Assembly (NCBI GenBank): GCA_030522415.1
Contig: CM060114.1
Location: 25,877,304 to 25,941,303 of the forward strand
Reading direction: 5' to 3'
DNA: 64,000 bases
From: Channallabes apus
Lineage: Eukaryota; Chordata; Actinopteri; Siluriformes; Clariidae
Shown here: positions 52,759-63,887 of the stretch, piece after piece
Layout of the letters: each line of letters opens with the position of its first letter
Numbering within the stretch: position 1 is the stretch's first letter
Translations under genes and position numbers: made by a program
Notes under the pieces: model-generated
What the model was told of the DNA's origin: nothing
What the model saw: only the letters and a program-made list of their open reading frames with translations
Databases searched by the model: none

Positions 52759-53600
52759 CTATTAAAAAAAAATATTTGCAGGATGCTATGGACACATTAA
52801 GCCAATACATTACATTATTATGTAAGATTATATAAGATTATAATGTTGTTTGAGATTTTGAGAGTTGTTTGTTTTAGATATCCACGCCCAAATTGAAATA
52901 TTTTATTGAAATATGAAAAATGAAATAGTAAAAATACACTTGCAGTATAGTACTAACTGTCTACTGAAACAGTTTGAAATGAGTTACATCAGTTTAGCAG
53001 CATGTGTGCATGTAGATAGGTATGTTTAAAATGTGAAAGCTTTTTTATGTGAGGCTTCCCTAGTAACCACAGTAAATTGAATGATGAAATGAAAAAAAAG
53101 TGTCAAAGATGAAACAGGATGAACAAAAAAACCCTGCAGCGTCCTTTTCCGTTTCTGTATTTTAGCCTGGCAGACTGTTGCTCCGTCCTCCTGAGATGCA
53201 CCAGATGATGTGTGGGTGAGGAGAGAAATCTAGACGAGAACCACTTTCTCCCACACACTGTCTCTTAAGAAGAATGCTTCCATAAGAGTGGCTCACAGTG
53301 CAGAGTCAGCATGTGAAGTGTCTGAAGACATAAAAAACTACTTGTGAAAGTGCTTATGTTGTGTTGATCGTATTAAACATAATGATGGAATGTACTGTAT
53401 GTATAGGAATGTGATTAGAGCTGTAACACTGTGTCTGGTGGGGAGTTATTGGCAACAGAGAAGGACAAAAAGATGGCTTATTATTTGAGGATTTCTAGCT
53501 GCTCAGCACGATCCAGAAGTTCTACTATGATGAACAGTCAAGAACACTGAAAATAACTACTTTGACAATGAAACCCTGTATATACCGTATATACTATATA
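52759..53600. other. Intron sequence, nothing recognised
   Basis: AT-rich DNA of the large st8sia1 intron. No repeat ends, frames, or RNA genes are seen. Confidence 0.5.
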
Positions 53601-53602
53601 TG

Positions 53603-53890
53603 CAGCACAGTGGCTTAGTGGTTAGCATATTTGCTTTAAACCTTCAGGGTCCGGGTTTGATTCCCGCCTCGGGATGTGTGCACATGTTCTCTCTGTGCTT
53701 GGAGGGTCTCATTCGGGTACTCCGGATTCCTCCCACAGTCCAAAGTCATGCAAAAGGAATCCCAAATTCCCCGTAGTGTGGGAACGAGGGTGTGAAACCA
53801 CGGTTGTATATTGGAATAAGTACAATGGTAATCATCATTGCACAGTCCCTAGTTGGACTACAGGGGTTCCTAGATGGAAGGCTGGATATA
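53603..53890 (+). mobile_element. tRNA-derived SINE, subfamily B
   Basis: Head GCAGCACAGTGGCTTAGTGG with GGGTTTGATTCCCG, shared body (TCCGGATTCCTCCCACAGTC), then the subfamily B tail (CCACGGTTGTATATTGGAAT, ATGGTAATCATCATTG). A TA-rich stretch follows at 53895-53938. Confidence 0.8.
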
Positions 53891-53906
53891 CTGTGTATAT
53901 ATATAC

Positions 53907-53938
53907 ACAGTATATATATATATATATATATATATATC
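53907..53938. repeat. (TA)n microsatellite
   Basis: Alternating TA of about 14-16 units, with a smaller palindromic TATATATACACAGTATATATA unit just before it. Confidence 0.9.
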
Positions 53939-53969
53939 AGTGAACATATATACATTTGAAATTAAATAA

Positions 53970-54445
53970 ATAAATACAAGCAAGATTATTTGTATACCAC
54001 ATTTCATACACAATGAAATTCAAAGTGCTTTACATAAAAAAAAGAAAAGAATTATTAAAAAAATTTAAAATAATAGCAGTCAAACTTTTAAAACTACTTA
54101 AAATTTGATTTAGAAGCAGTTAAAAAAATAAAGTAAACCTAGAATACAGTGCAGGCAGTTTGGACGTAGCACAGAGCTCATTCAATAAATGCACAGCTAA
54201 ACAGATGGGTTTTAAGTCTCGATTTAAATATGACTAATGCTTGAGCACATCAGATCTCTTCTGACTAAAGGCTAAAGGCGGAAAAAGCCTTTGACTGAAA
54301 ATTACTATCATTATCAATATGTTTTACAGCTCTTAACCTTCAGCCAGTAAGAAATGTGGTCTAAAATGTTTTTTTTTTTTAAACAATTGTGACCATGATT
54401 GGAAAGTACCAGAGCACATGGTGAAGTTGCATCATAAAAACACCT
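53970..54445 (-). repeat. Probable LINE-derived repeat
   Basis: TTATTTGTATACCACATTTC, CAAAGTGCTTTACATAAA and ACAGATGGGTTTTAAGTCTC match, from memory, an interspersed fish repeat of LINE 3' type. No frame remains. Confidence 0.4.
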
Positions 54446-54539
54446 GACAGTTGAAATCACTGTATGCTTAAAGTGAAATGAATCGCATTTCCACATGTTG
54501 AAAACTAGACTAAACTACTACACCATAAGAAAACCACTT

Positions 54540-55025
54540 GTCAGTGAGACTTATCAGACAAAAAAAGGCATCAATTTGCTAGTGAGCATAAAGATTGGAC
54601 AATAGAAAAAGGTTATGTGGTCTAATGAGTCCGGACTGACCCTATTCCAGAGTGACGGGTGCAAGGACGGAAGCGCAAGAAGTGATGCACCCATCATGCA
54701 GAGTGGCCACTGTACGAGCCTCTGGAGACAGTATTATACAGGGTTGCTTCAGTTGGTCAGGTCTAGGCTCAGCAACATTATGTGGCAATAAAATGAAGTC
54801 AGCTGACGACCTGAATGTAACGAATTACCAGGTTATCACATCTATGTTGGGTTTGTGCCTTGATATTCCAGGACAACAATGAAAAGATTAATCTGGTTTA
54901 ATTTATAAGACAGTGGCTCAGGGAGCATGAGGAATCTTACACACATGACGTGGCCTGACAGGGATCCTGACCTTAGCATCATTAAAAGTCTTTGGGATGT
55001 GCTTCTCTAATCAATAAAGGATGTT
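54540..55025 (+). pseudogene. Degenerate Tc1-like transposase
   Basis: Remnants in order: TGGTCTAATGAGTCCGGACT (the W-DES catalytic block), GGTTGCTTCAGTTGGTCAGG, and ACGTGGCCTGACAGGGATCC (the WPDQSPDL block) followed by ATCATTAAAAGTCTTTGGGA (IE-LWD). Stops and shifts interrupt every frame. It is unrelated in detail to the Passport-like copies at 10.7 and 14.1 kb. Confidence 0.7.
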
Positions 55026-55734
55026 GTTAAGTTCTTATCCCGTAGTTATATGAAACATTACATGATTAACAAACCATGAGTCACATTGGCAAAAGAAAAA
55101 AAACAGATTTTCCTATGTGATAAAACCCATAAATAAAATTACTCAAAAATAATTCTCAATCAACCTTTTGCATTAAGAAAAGCTACTACTGTATTATGTT
55201 TTTTTTGTTAATATAAAACAAAATAAGGTGGTTTCACTGTGTTTGTATTAGCAGGACTGTCTATTCAGAATAGTGTTTACATAGTTTCACATTAGGAGTC
55301 TGAGTGTCTCAAACGGCTTCCAAACGGCATGCATACTGTGCTCCTGGCTGCCTAGTGTCTGTTGAAATTTGGCTATTTCCTGTGTGTGCTTTATCAAAAG
55401 GAATATTACACAGTTGTATGATGTTAACTCAACTGCCTTGTGTCTGCTAATTTTAGCACCGCTGATAATAAGGCCAAACCATTGGAATGTCATGACAGCT
55501 TTTTTTCATTTTAGCACTTACCTCTGGACAACTCTCTGCACACGCTCCCCTAGAAATATCACCTCTCTGTTTATCTGAGAAGGCTGCATAAAGATAACTG
55601 TCTTTTAACTCGAAATGAGGGGAGAAATTCATTCAGTTTTGTATTGTGTGTCAATTCATGTATCGCTACACTGACTCTAAAACTGATTTTTTTAGTTTAA
55701 AATAAATTTTCACTTAATTTACTTTTTACTAGAT

Positions 55735-56110
55735 GTACCCGCGACTTTGTTCGCGTGGAATCTAATTGCATGTTTTAAAAAATATACGGTGCCATCTGTT
55801 GAATGGGGAATGAACTGAAATATTTACCTGTTACCGTGAATGTGTGAGATCGCGTTTATTAAGGAAGATTTCAATTGCACGCTTATAAGCGCATATTAAA
55901 AATTTATAATACCATCTGTTGAATTTTGAGATGAACTAATGATTTTTTGAAGGTCAATTGTTTTTTCTAAAAGGTCGTTTGTCATTTAAATGACAAAGTA
56001 GCATATCTTATCTTCCCGTTGGCCTTTTCTTCCTGATGTTACCTCAAGCTTGGCCAAATACACCTGTGAAAGCCATCATTGAAATTCTTTCAGTAGTTTT
56101 TATGTGATGC
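55735..56110. repeat. Probable 3' end of an unclassified retroelement
   Basis: ACTAGATGTACCCGCGACTT opens a block with two imperfect copies of ATAC...GCCATCTGTTGAAT (55788 and 55908) and ends GTTTTTATGTGATGCGTGCA. The pattern recalls the tails of a widespread non-LTR family. No coding part is visible. Confidence 0.35.
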
Positions 56111-56249
56111 GTGCACACAGAAACAGAACATTATGTAAAAAAACATCTTGATATGTTCTATTACTCATCTTGCACCCCCCAAAATAATTTTTTTGCAAAT
56201 GTTTTCAATGTACAGACACAGCAACTTTACAATTTTACTTACACACTCA

Positions 56250-57450
56250 TCGTCTATACCACTTTATCCTGTACAATCCAACCTTTCATTGCCAGCATAA
56301 TTCATTCCGGAACCGTGTTCATATTTCAAAACACTTGTAAACCAAAGCGAATTTCCCCATAAGAAATAATGAAAACTCAGATTATTTGTTTCACAGCCCC
56401 AAAATATAAATACATAAAAATAATGAATACAAAATATAGTAAAGTAAAAAAAAATAAACTTTACCTTTCAAAAAATAAAAATAAATAAAAATAAATCCAT
56501 ACAGAGACGTGTTTCCGTTAGTGTTTGTGTGCGCACGCACTGTGTACGGTATGCGTGTGTTTTTGTGAGCATATGCGCTGTGTATGTGTGTGCGCTGTGC
56601 ATGTGTGCGTGTGTGTGTTTGTGCGACACCCTCTCCCTCATCTCATCTTACGTACACAGTAACCCTTCCTCCTCTCTTATTTGAGAGGGGGGAGGAACTA
56701 CTGTGCGGGAGGACTTTCACACACACACTAACGCAAACACTGCCTTATCGGAAAAATTAACAATCTCTGGGGTGTGAGAGGTGTGTGTGTGTTTTGGGGA
56801 GAGGAGGAGGGGTATGTATTTTGGGGAGAGAAGGAGGGTATATGTTTTGGGGAGAGAAGGAGAGTTATGTGTGAAGGGGAGAGGAGGAGGAGTATGTGTG
56901 AATTGGCACGGTGTCCAATGATGCGCGCACACACATAACGGAATCAGTTCAGGCTGGTATATATATAGAGAGAAAATGGATCTTTAACCTCTCTAATGAG
57001 CCTTTCATTTGCTTTACATGCGCACACACGTGTGCTATAATAAACAGTATATGCGCGCTGTACACACACACACAAATAAGCGCAAAATAAAATATGCTTC
57101 ACGTGGTCACAGTGTTATAGTAAACCACAATTACAGACGATTACCCACAATTCCGCAGCGCAAGAGAGAGAGAGAAACCATTGGCTCAGTTGTCACGTGA
57201 CGATCGATGTCAAAACTAGAAGCGTATACGTGTTACATGATACTTGGTACTTGTAAACCAAGACTTGCTAGGTTTTTCAAGCTAAAATTTATTACAAATT
57301 TTTGCTTGTCTTGCGGAACACTTGCAAACCGCGTTACTTGCAATCTGAGGTACCACTGTATTCAGGGTCGTGGTGGGCCTGGAGCCTATCCCAGGAGACT
57401 TATGGCATGAGGTGGGCATAGGGTGCCAATCCATCGCAGGGCACTTTACA
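56250..57450 (-). mobile_element. tRNA-derived SINE tail split by a TA-flanked element
   Basis: The SINE reads CGTCTATACCACTTTATCCTG TA at the left and resumes at 57361 with TTCAGGGTCGTGGTGGGCCT, CCTATCCCAGGAGACTTATG, CCAATCCATCGCAGGGCAC. The middle and head are missing after 57450. Confidence 0.75.
56274..57358. mobile_element. TA-flanked DNA transposon relic nested in a SINE
   Basis: A 1085-bp insertion lies between TA at 56272-56273 and 57359-57360, inside a SINE. The right end reads (reversed) CAGTGGTACCTCAGATTGC; the left end is a diverged relative. It holds a GT-rich block (56520-56625) and about four imperfect 30-35-bp purine-rich repeats (TTTTGGGGAGAGGAGGAGGG type, 56790-56900). No transposase is visible. 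Confidence 0.75.
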
Positions 57451-57454
57451 ATTT

Positions 57455-59530
57455 TATTGCAATTTTATTATATGTATAGAGTAGATTTATACATGTTTGC
57501 ATATTTGGTGATTTGGTGGTTGCAGTTCCTCTATTATCCTACACTCTAAACTAATCTGGCAGAAGATTATCCTGTGTCGTAGGAAAATTATCCGCTAAGT
57601 TCTTTTTTAGAATTGTAACAATCTGGAAAAAAAAAAAAAAGGATAGTTATAACCAAATCGTGATCCAAATCTGCTCCCAGGTATCATGATAATATTGTAT
57701 CAGGTGGTCCCTGGTGATTCCGATCCCTGCCTCAAAGGATCCCTTATTTTATTTCACAGCTATAGCAACACTCTAATTTTGTTGATTGTACAGTATTGCT
57801 GCAGTCTGAAGAATATTTTTGTTATATATTTACCAAATGCAATATTATGAACTGTGTTAAAAATGTATTATTTTATGAAACTTTACTAATGCAAGACGAA
57901 GGATAAATAGGTTAAATTATGTATTTCTTGTATGTTTAAACACAACAGTTTAGCTGATTCCAGTTAACAGAGTTAACACTTAAATCTCAGTCTCTGCATA
58001 ATCATTGGTGAGGGAATAAACACACTCTGGGAGAGACAATCTCCTACACAGCTGTTGGACACAAGAGCCCACATGAATAGTTATCCATCTATATAAATAA
58101 AGGAAAGGTTTTTCTGAACATCGGTCAGAACTCGCTTTTTTGATATCCTTATGTTTCATACATTGGCGGAAACCTGAAACCACTCTCAGAAAAATGTTTG
58201 TCTGTATGTCTGTCTTTCTGTCCAGCCAGATTTTGTCACAGAATCCTGGCTGAAGAGAATTTAATTAAACTTTTCCATTACTTACAGTAGGTATCTGGCT
58301 GATGTAGTAGAACGGATGTTATGAGCAGATTAAAAACCCCACGTTTTGAAAGTGTAGAGATATCTACTTAAAGTGTAACAGACACCATAACTAAAATAAA
58401 AATTTTGAGTAAAAGTGATGTTATGAATCGACTTTAGAATAAGCTAATAATGCTAACCAATAATGCACTTGTCAATGTCACCAGAAAGCTAGAGTAAACT
58501 GAATATTTTTACTGGAATTAGTTCATATTTACACTGCTGAAGTAAAAGTGGTATAAGTCAATTTTATCACCCTGGAATCGTTTTAAGGCAAAACATCTTT
58601 ATCTGCTTTTCTCATCTGTGACTAACTCTCCTATTACAGAACAGGAAGTGTATTTGTACATCAACCTGAAATAATAATATCACTCAGAACATTAAAGCTG
58701 GCTCAGCTTATTTTTTAGCTTTAACCTTTTAACTATTTAAAACTATTTTAACTACAGTACAAACTCTTTAATCGTCAATGATGGGTACTAACGCTAATGT
58801 ATAATAAGCCCATGTCATTAGTCAGTAATAGTTCTACTCGACTTATCAAAGCCATGGACACAATTATTCTAAGAAATATTAACCACTAAATATGTGTGAA
58901 AGCAAAAAACGTCAGGAGTAAAGAGAACTATGTGACAACCCTGTTGAAAAACAAACGGCCTACAACATAATTATGACCCTAAAACGCTGCCTGTAACCAA
59001 TCATACCCTCTTCTAATTATACTTTAGGTTAGTTTTGGAGTGTGCACTGAATGCATGAGATACCTACAATTTTATTCAAATTTTGTTGTTCCACACCCTC
59101 TGCTGACTTATCTTCCCACAACGAGTCATCTACTGTATTACTCTTCCCTTTCTTCGTATTGAACCCAAAACTTAAAGCAGGACTCTAGATTGTGTGGTAT
59201 AACAGAACACAGATATAAAAGTTCATTCATATAATCCCCTGCTACACTAATGCACTTATCTCAGCGTTTCACTAGTGCTTGGATGCCATCAAGATAGAAA
59301 GATTTCTCAGTACGCCAGAATATGTTTTCCTGCGGTTAAGAAACTCATCAGCGTATTGTGCTTGAAATCTTCTGTAAATGTCATCAGTTTTATGTCGAAA
59401 AATTTCATTACAAGTCCTAGCTTGATTTGAACGCCCTTTACTGTATCGATAATTCATATTCATCACTGATAATTAAAATAGCGGGTGTCCCAAAAGTCTT
59501 CATAAATATTAAGACTTTTTTGCAAAATGT
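57455..59530. other. Intron sequence, nothing recognised
   Basis: AT-rich intron DNA with short frames only. No repeat termini or motifs were identified. Confidence 0.5.
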
Positions 59531-59536
59531 ACTTCA

Positions 59537-59745
59537 ATTCCAAAACACCTGGAGTCTATCCCTATATAGAGTGCCAATCCATCATAGGGCACACACAATC
59601 ACAGACTATGGAGAATCTACAAGACTTTGGACTGTGGGAGGAAACCCACCATGTATGGGGAAAACATGCAAACCTTATACACATATCCAAGGTGGGAAGA
59701 GAACACCATGGAGGTGAAGGGCGACGCTGCTAACCACTAAGCCAA
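59537..59745 (-). mobile_element. tRNA-derived SINE, degenerate
   Basis: ACACCTGGAGTCTATCCC, GTGCCAATCCATCATAGGGC, TTTGGACTGTGGGAGGAAAC and the reversed head (GACGCTGCTAACCACTAAGC) mark an old, shortened copy. Confidence 0.7.
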
Positions 59746-60599
59746 TAAGCAATGACTATGTTCTTGTTAAACAATGAAAGTTTTGTCCACAAATAGATTT
59801 TTTTTTTTTATAATAAAAACAAAAAGCTCAGTGTGACCTTACTTAATTACAAGCTGCCCTTAACTATAATCTTGCAGTTTCACTTTGTGGAGGCACTCAA
59901 ACTGCTATTTAATTAAATCTGCCAATTCACAATATTTTACAAAAACAGCCTTTTTCCATCATGCTGTCATAAACACATTTAGACAACATGTTTGACAATG
60001 TAGGACTTTTGATTTTCATGAAGCTTTTATAATTGTTTAGTCTTAAAATCAAATCTAGATTTCTCTCATACTTTTAGTGTATGCTTAACCACAGACCTTT
60101 AACCACCTTTACATTATATTTACATATTCTTGTGCTTGTAACTCAATGCTAACCATGTAAACTGCTGTTGGTGGACTTGGTTTTAAAGGAGCCATACAGA
60201 CTCAATTTTGCATAAGTTAATATGATTCTTTAGGGTCCTAATGAAAAGTTTGTAATATACTTTAATTAAAAATTCTCAATTGTTGTGTAAAAAAAACATT
60301 ACTTTTACCTGGTAAAAAGTAGCTCTGTTCTCAGCAACCTGTTTCAGTACATGCTCCTTTAAATGTCAATGACCTCTACTGAACCCGCCCCCCAGTTCTG
60401 TGTGGCGTGTCTTCACAATACAAGTGGGGTATAGCTTTGACAACAGTTAAAAATAATTTTACATGATGTTAGAATTATTTTATATATAAAGGAGTTATTT
60501 CTACTCTCTTGCTCTCTTCCTCATAGATCTGATATTAACGTGTTAAATCTTCCCTGCTGCTATCTTCCTGTCTCCTCTTGCATCATGCTCACCTTCCCG

Positions 60600-60608
60600 T
60601 ACTCTGTC

Positions 60609-60641
<33 letters not shown>

Positions 60642-60650
60642 GTCTCCTTC
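60600..60650. repeat. (CT)n microsatellite
   Basis: CTCTCTCTCCCTCTCTCT-type run. The interval 59750-60660 has nothing else recognised. Confidence 0.9.
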
Positions 60651-60667
60651 CACTTATCTTCCTCCCA

Positions 60668-60900
60668 TTTGATTCAAATTCAAATTTTATTTGTCACATA
60701 CACAGTCATACACAGTATGATATGCAGTGAAATGCTTATATGACAGCCAGTGACCTTAAAAATAAAATAAAAGCTTATACGTAAGGAATAAATATCAATA
60801 AAAAGAAATACTAAAGAAAATAAATTTAACTAGTAAAATAGTTGTACAAATATACAATGTACAAATGAGGGCATAATAAAACTCTTACAAAATATAGGGG
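60668..60900. repeat. Probable LINE-derived interspersed repeat
   Basis: TTATTTGTCACATACACAGT and GTATGATATGCAGTGAAATG match a fish repeat known to me. No frame is left. Confidence 0.4.
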
Positions 60901-60929
60901 ATATATATATATATATATATTATTTTTAT

Positions 60930-60988
<59 letters not shown>

Positions 60989-61045
60989 CTCTATATTTTG
61001 TAAGATTTTTATTATGCACTCATATTTATATATATATATAGTTAT
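60900..61045. repeat. (TA)n tract with inverted flanks
   Basis: Long alternating TA (about 60902-60985). ATTATGCCCTCATTTG-type sequence on the left (reverse of 60867-60880) partly recurs inverted on the right (ATTATGCACTCATATT, 61012-61027), as do ACAAAATATAG and its inverse, so the whole could form a cruciform. Confidence 0.75.
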
Positions 61046-61086
61046 ATATGTATATAAAATTTTACATGTGAATCTGGTTGTAAAAC

Positions 61087-61165
61087 TTTTTTGACTTCCC
61101 AGACCGGGAATCGAACTCGAGTTGCTGCGCTGAGAGCACCGTATCCTAACCACTAGACCACGGAG
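61087..61165 (-). pseudogene. tRNA-Glu(CTC)-like sequence 1
   Basis: On the minus strand: GTGGTCTAGTGGTTAGGAT (D arm/A box), anticodon loop CTCTCAG with CTC, and GAGTTCGATTCCCGG (T arm/B box). Acceptor and T stems have mismatches. It closely follows vertebrate tRNA-Glu in order and spacing but is probably not a working tRNA. Confidence 0.65.
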
Positions 61166-61571
61166 GATTAATGGCTGCCGCTTGGAAATGCCGGCTATTT
61201 AACCCGCGACCTTATACACGCGAAGCATTGTTTTTTTCGGGATCTCACCAGGACATTTACAATGGTTCATTTGTAGTAACATATGTCTATAGCACAGGCG
61301 TTTAGTCAAACATATTCATACCGATCTTTTGCTGTTAATAAACAGAGACCTTTCTGACAGACAACGTGTGTGTGTGTGTGTGTGTGTGTGTCTGACTGTC
61401 ATATAGATGCCGGGAATAGGACATCATACACGCGAAGCATTGTGTGTGTGTGTGTGTGTGTGTGTGTGAGTCTCTCCTTATGTCAGAAAAGCTTACCGAA
61501 GCATAGCGCACTCGCCTCGTTACTAAACGAACTTTTAGAAAAACTTTATAAATATGTAGTGCAAAAAGCAT

Positions 61572-61647
61572 GTGCCTTGAGAGGGAATCGAACCCAGGGC
61601 TACCGCATTAGAGCGCGGCATCCTAGCCACTACACCACGAAGGATTA
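61572..61647 (-). pseudogene. tRNA-Glu-like sequence 2
   Basis: On the minus strand: GTGGTGTAGTGGCTAGGAT, a CTC-containing anticodon loop enlarged to about eight bases, and GGGTTCGATTCCC. The acceptor stem is poor. It lies 489 bp from sequence 1. Confidence 0.6.
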
Positions 61648-62049
61648 ACGGTTGCCATCGCGGAAATGCCGCCTATTCAACCCGCGACGTTATATACGCG
61701 AAGCATTGTTTTTTCGGGATCTCACCAGGACATTTACAATGGTTCATTTGTAGTAACATATGTCTATAGCACAGGCGTTTGGTCAAACATATTCATACCG
61801 ATCTTTTGCTGTTAATAAACAGAGACCTTTCTGACAGACAACGTGTGTGTTTGTGTGTGTGTGTGTGTGTCTGTGTGTGTGAATGAGTCATATAGATGCC
61901 GGGAATAGGACATCATACACGCGAAGCATTGTGTGTGTGTGTGTGTGTGTTTGACTGAGTCTCTCCTTATGTCAGAAAAGCTTACCGAAGCATAGAGCAC
62001 TCGCCTCGTTACTAAACGAACTTTAGAAAAACTTGTGCAAAATAAGCAT

Positions 62050-62125
62050 GTACCTTAAGCAGGAATCGAACACAGGTCTCCCACGTGAAAGTACCAAATC
62101 CTAACCACTAGACCACCACAATACT
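62050..62125 (-). pseudogene. tRNA-Glu(TTC)-like sequence 3
   Basis: On the minus strand: GTGGTCTAGTGGTTAGGAT, anticodon loop CTTTCAC with TTC, and GTGTTCGATTCCTG. Stems are degenerate. It lies 475 bp from sequence 2. Confidence 0.6.
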
Positions 62126-62784
62126 GCAACAAACAGCACACCACAACTCATGTAGGCGCCATTTTGCTCCAGTGTAGAAAAACAATGGCCGACGGCTCTT
62201 TTTTTCACTCGGGGCGGGTCTTTGCTAAAACACCAGTGTCAATCAACTGTAGTAGGAGCGGCCTCTGTCGGTGTGACTTCACACCGACAGGCTTTTGAAA
62301 ACGGGCTGATTTCAGAAGGGGCATCTTATATTATTAAATTAAAAGAAAATCGCTGGGCGCCTCTTCATCACTGTAGAGTGGTTGTGTACACACTCTCCTA
62401 ACACACAATGCAGTCCAAACAGCTTGAAAAAGTCCATGTAGCACCGTAGGTGCCCTTTAATAAATATTCAGTTAGGAAACAGAACAGAACATAGGCCAGT
62501 ACGCCAACGTTTAACTAATCCTGAACAACACCCTTTCCTGATGGTTGACCCTGCACTAATGCACTAGAACTGACTAGAATGTGGCAGCCATATTGTTTTT
62601 TAATTTTATGGAGATATTTCAGAAATCAACTAAGGACAAGTTTTTCAAAGTAGCCTTCATTTATTATGAAAGTTATTATACATTTAAGTTAGGAGGGACT
62701 GAATGGTCCAAAAAGCAAACTGTAAAATTACTGTTTAAGTTTGCCGATAGCCCATAGCGACCATGTTTTTAAATCAGATTTGGA

Positions 62785-62995
62785 ATTTTGCCTGTTCCCA
62801 TCGAGGGGTCGCCACAGCGGATCATCTGATCCGCACACGGCTCAACAAAGGATTTACCCCGGACGCCCTTTCTGATGCAACCCTCCCATTTTATCTGAGC
62901 TTGGGACTGGTACTGCATCCAGTGGCTGGAGTGGGTGAGAATTGAACCCGGGCTTTTCCGCACGGCAGGCGAGAAACCTACCACATACTTGCAGC
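62785..62995 (-). mobile_element. tRNA-Gly-derived SINE
   Basis: On the minus strand the head is GGTTTCTCGCCTGCCGTGCG followed by GGGTTCAATTCTCACC (B box), like tRNA-Gly(GCC). The body contains GAAAGGGCGTCCGGGGTAAA and ends in GGTCGCCACAGCGG-type sequence (plus-strand reading). It is fuller than the copy at 19126. Confidence 0.75.
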
Positions 62996-63742
62996 TCAAT
63001 CAGAATTTCGGTTCTTTAAAATGGAACTTCATCACAAAGTATGACCCCAGTCAAAACATCAGACACGTTCTTAAAATTCAGATTTTAAGAAACACTGATG
63101 TTCAGAATTTAACAGAAATAAAAAGTGTGCAGATATGGCAACACTCATAAGCCTAAGAGAGCAATCTAAGAGAGCAATCTTTTTCCATAAGGCAAGACAT
63201 TTTTGGAAAAGGTAAAAATGTCTCTTGGATTTCATGAGGTCAAAACATACTGTAAGCTGGACTAAAGTAGCACCGTCATACCAATCAGGCTTATCTTACT
63301 TGTTCCTTGGATTTGCCAATGAAGCAGGAAGGAGAACTGTAACTAATCAGGTTTCACATCACTATGACTAAGAGTTCTGAGCTTAGATTGCTCTCTGAGA
63401 TTCCTATTTTCTGCCTATATTAACATGGATCTCCGCTGAGGCCTCAGGTTTCCTCCCACTATCCAGAAATATATAGGGAGATATAAATATACATGTAGGC
63501 AGACTGGAAATGTCTTGTGCCCTGTGCCCAGTGTTAACATTTCTATATAGTGTATTTTTGTTTTTACAAGAATTCATTGTAAAACACCTCAGAAAAAAAT
63601 GTTTGCAGCTATTAAAGTAAAAAAATGTCAGACTATCGTAAACGTATGAATGGTTATTATTAAATGTAAATTAAATAAAAATTAAGGGATGACCATAACA
63701 ACCCTGTATGATTGTGAGCGATTCTTATTTTTGTAACTGTAC
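62996..63742. other. Intron sequence next to the st8sia1 exon
   Basis: No feature recognised apart from a short duplicated CTAAGAGAGCAATCT at about 63153-63180 and a donor site at 63742. The stretch 62130-62780 is likewise empty. Confidence 0.5.
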
Positions 63743-63887
63743 CTGTACGAATAAGGGGTAGGTGTCGTTGTTGACTGTATGGTAGTGGTAGATCTCGCCA
63801 TCATACCACAGGACTTTGCCAATCTGTGAATTCTTCTTGGTCAATGCAAACGTCCTCTTTGGGTCACAGCATTCAGTTAGCAGCTTC
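63743..63887 (-). CDS. st8sia1: st8sia1 upstream coding exon (stem/catalytic start)
   Basis: This 145-bp exon encodes KLLTECCDPKRTFALTKKN and IGKVLWYDGEIYHYHTVNND and TYPLFVQ. The CCDP...NS-GK-WYDGE pattern matches the segment before sialylmotif L in ST8SIA1. It starts after TTTTAG and ends CAG before GTACAG, in phase 0 with the exon at 36066. NDT is a glycosylation sequon. It lies 27.7 kb from the next exon. The first exon, with cytoplasmic tail and membrane anchor, must lie beyond the window. Confidence 0.9.

Larger units (their letters stand above)
61160..62125. repeat. Tandem duplication carrying tRNA-like units
   Basis: 61166-61641 and 61642-62120 are tandem copies: GGGATCTCACCAGGACATTT, ATATGTCTATAGCACAGGCG, CAGAGACCTTTCTGACAGAC, two GT runs each, and a closing tRNA-like unit. 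The spacer is well conserved, the tRNA-like parts less so. Confidence 0.88.

Noticed and set aside
61087..62125. Three functional tRNA-Glu genes
   Set aside because: Acceptor and T stems have several mismatches and one anticodon loop has an extra base, so they were called tRNA-like pseudogenes.
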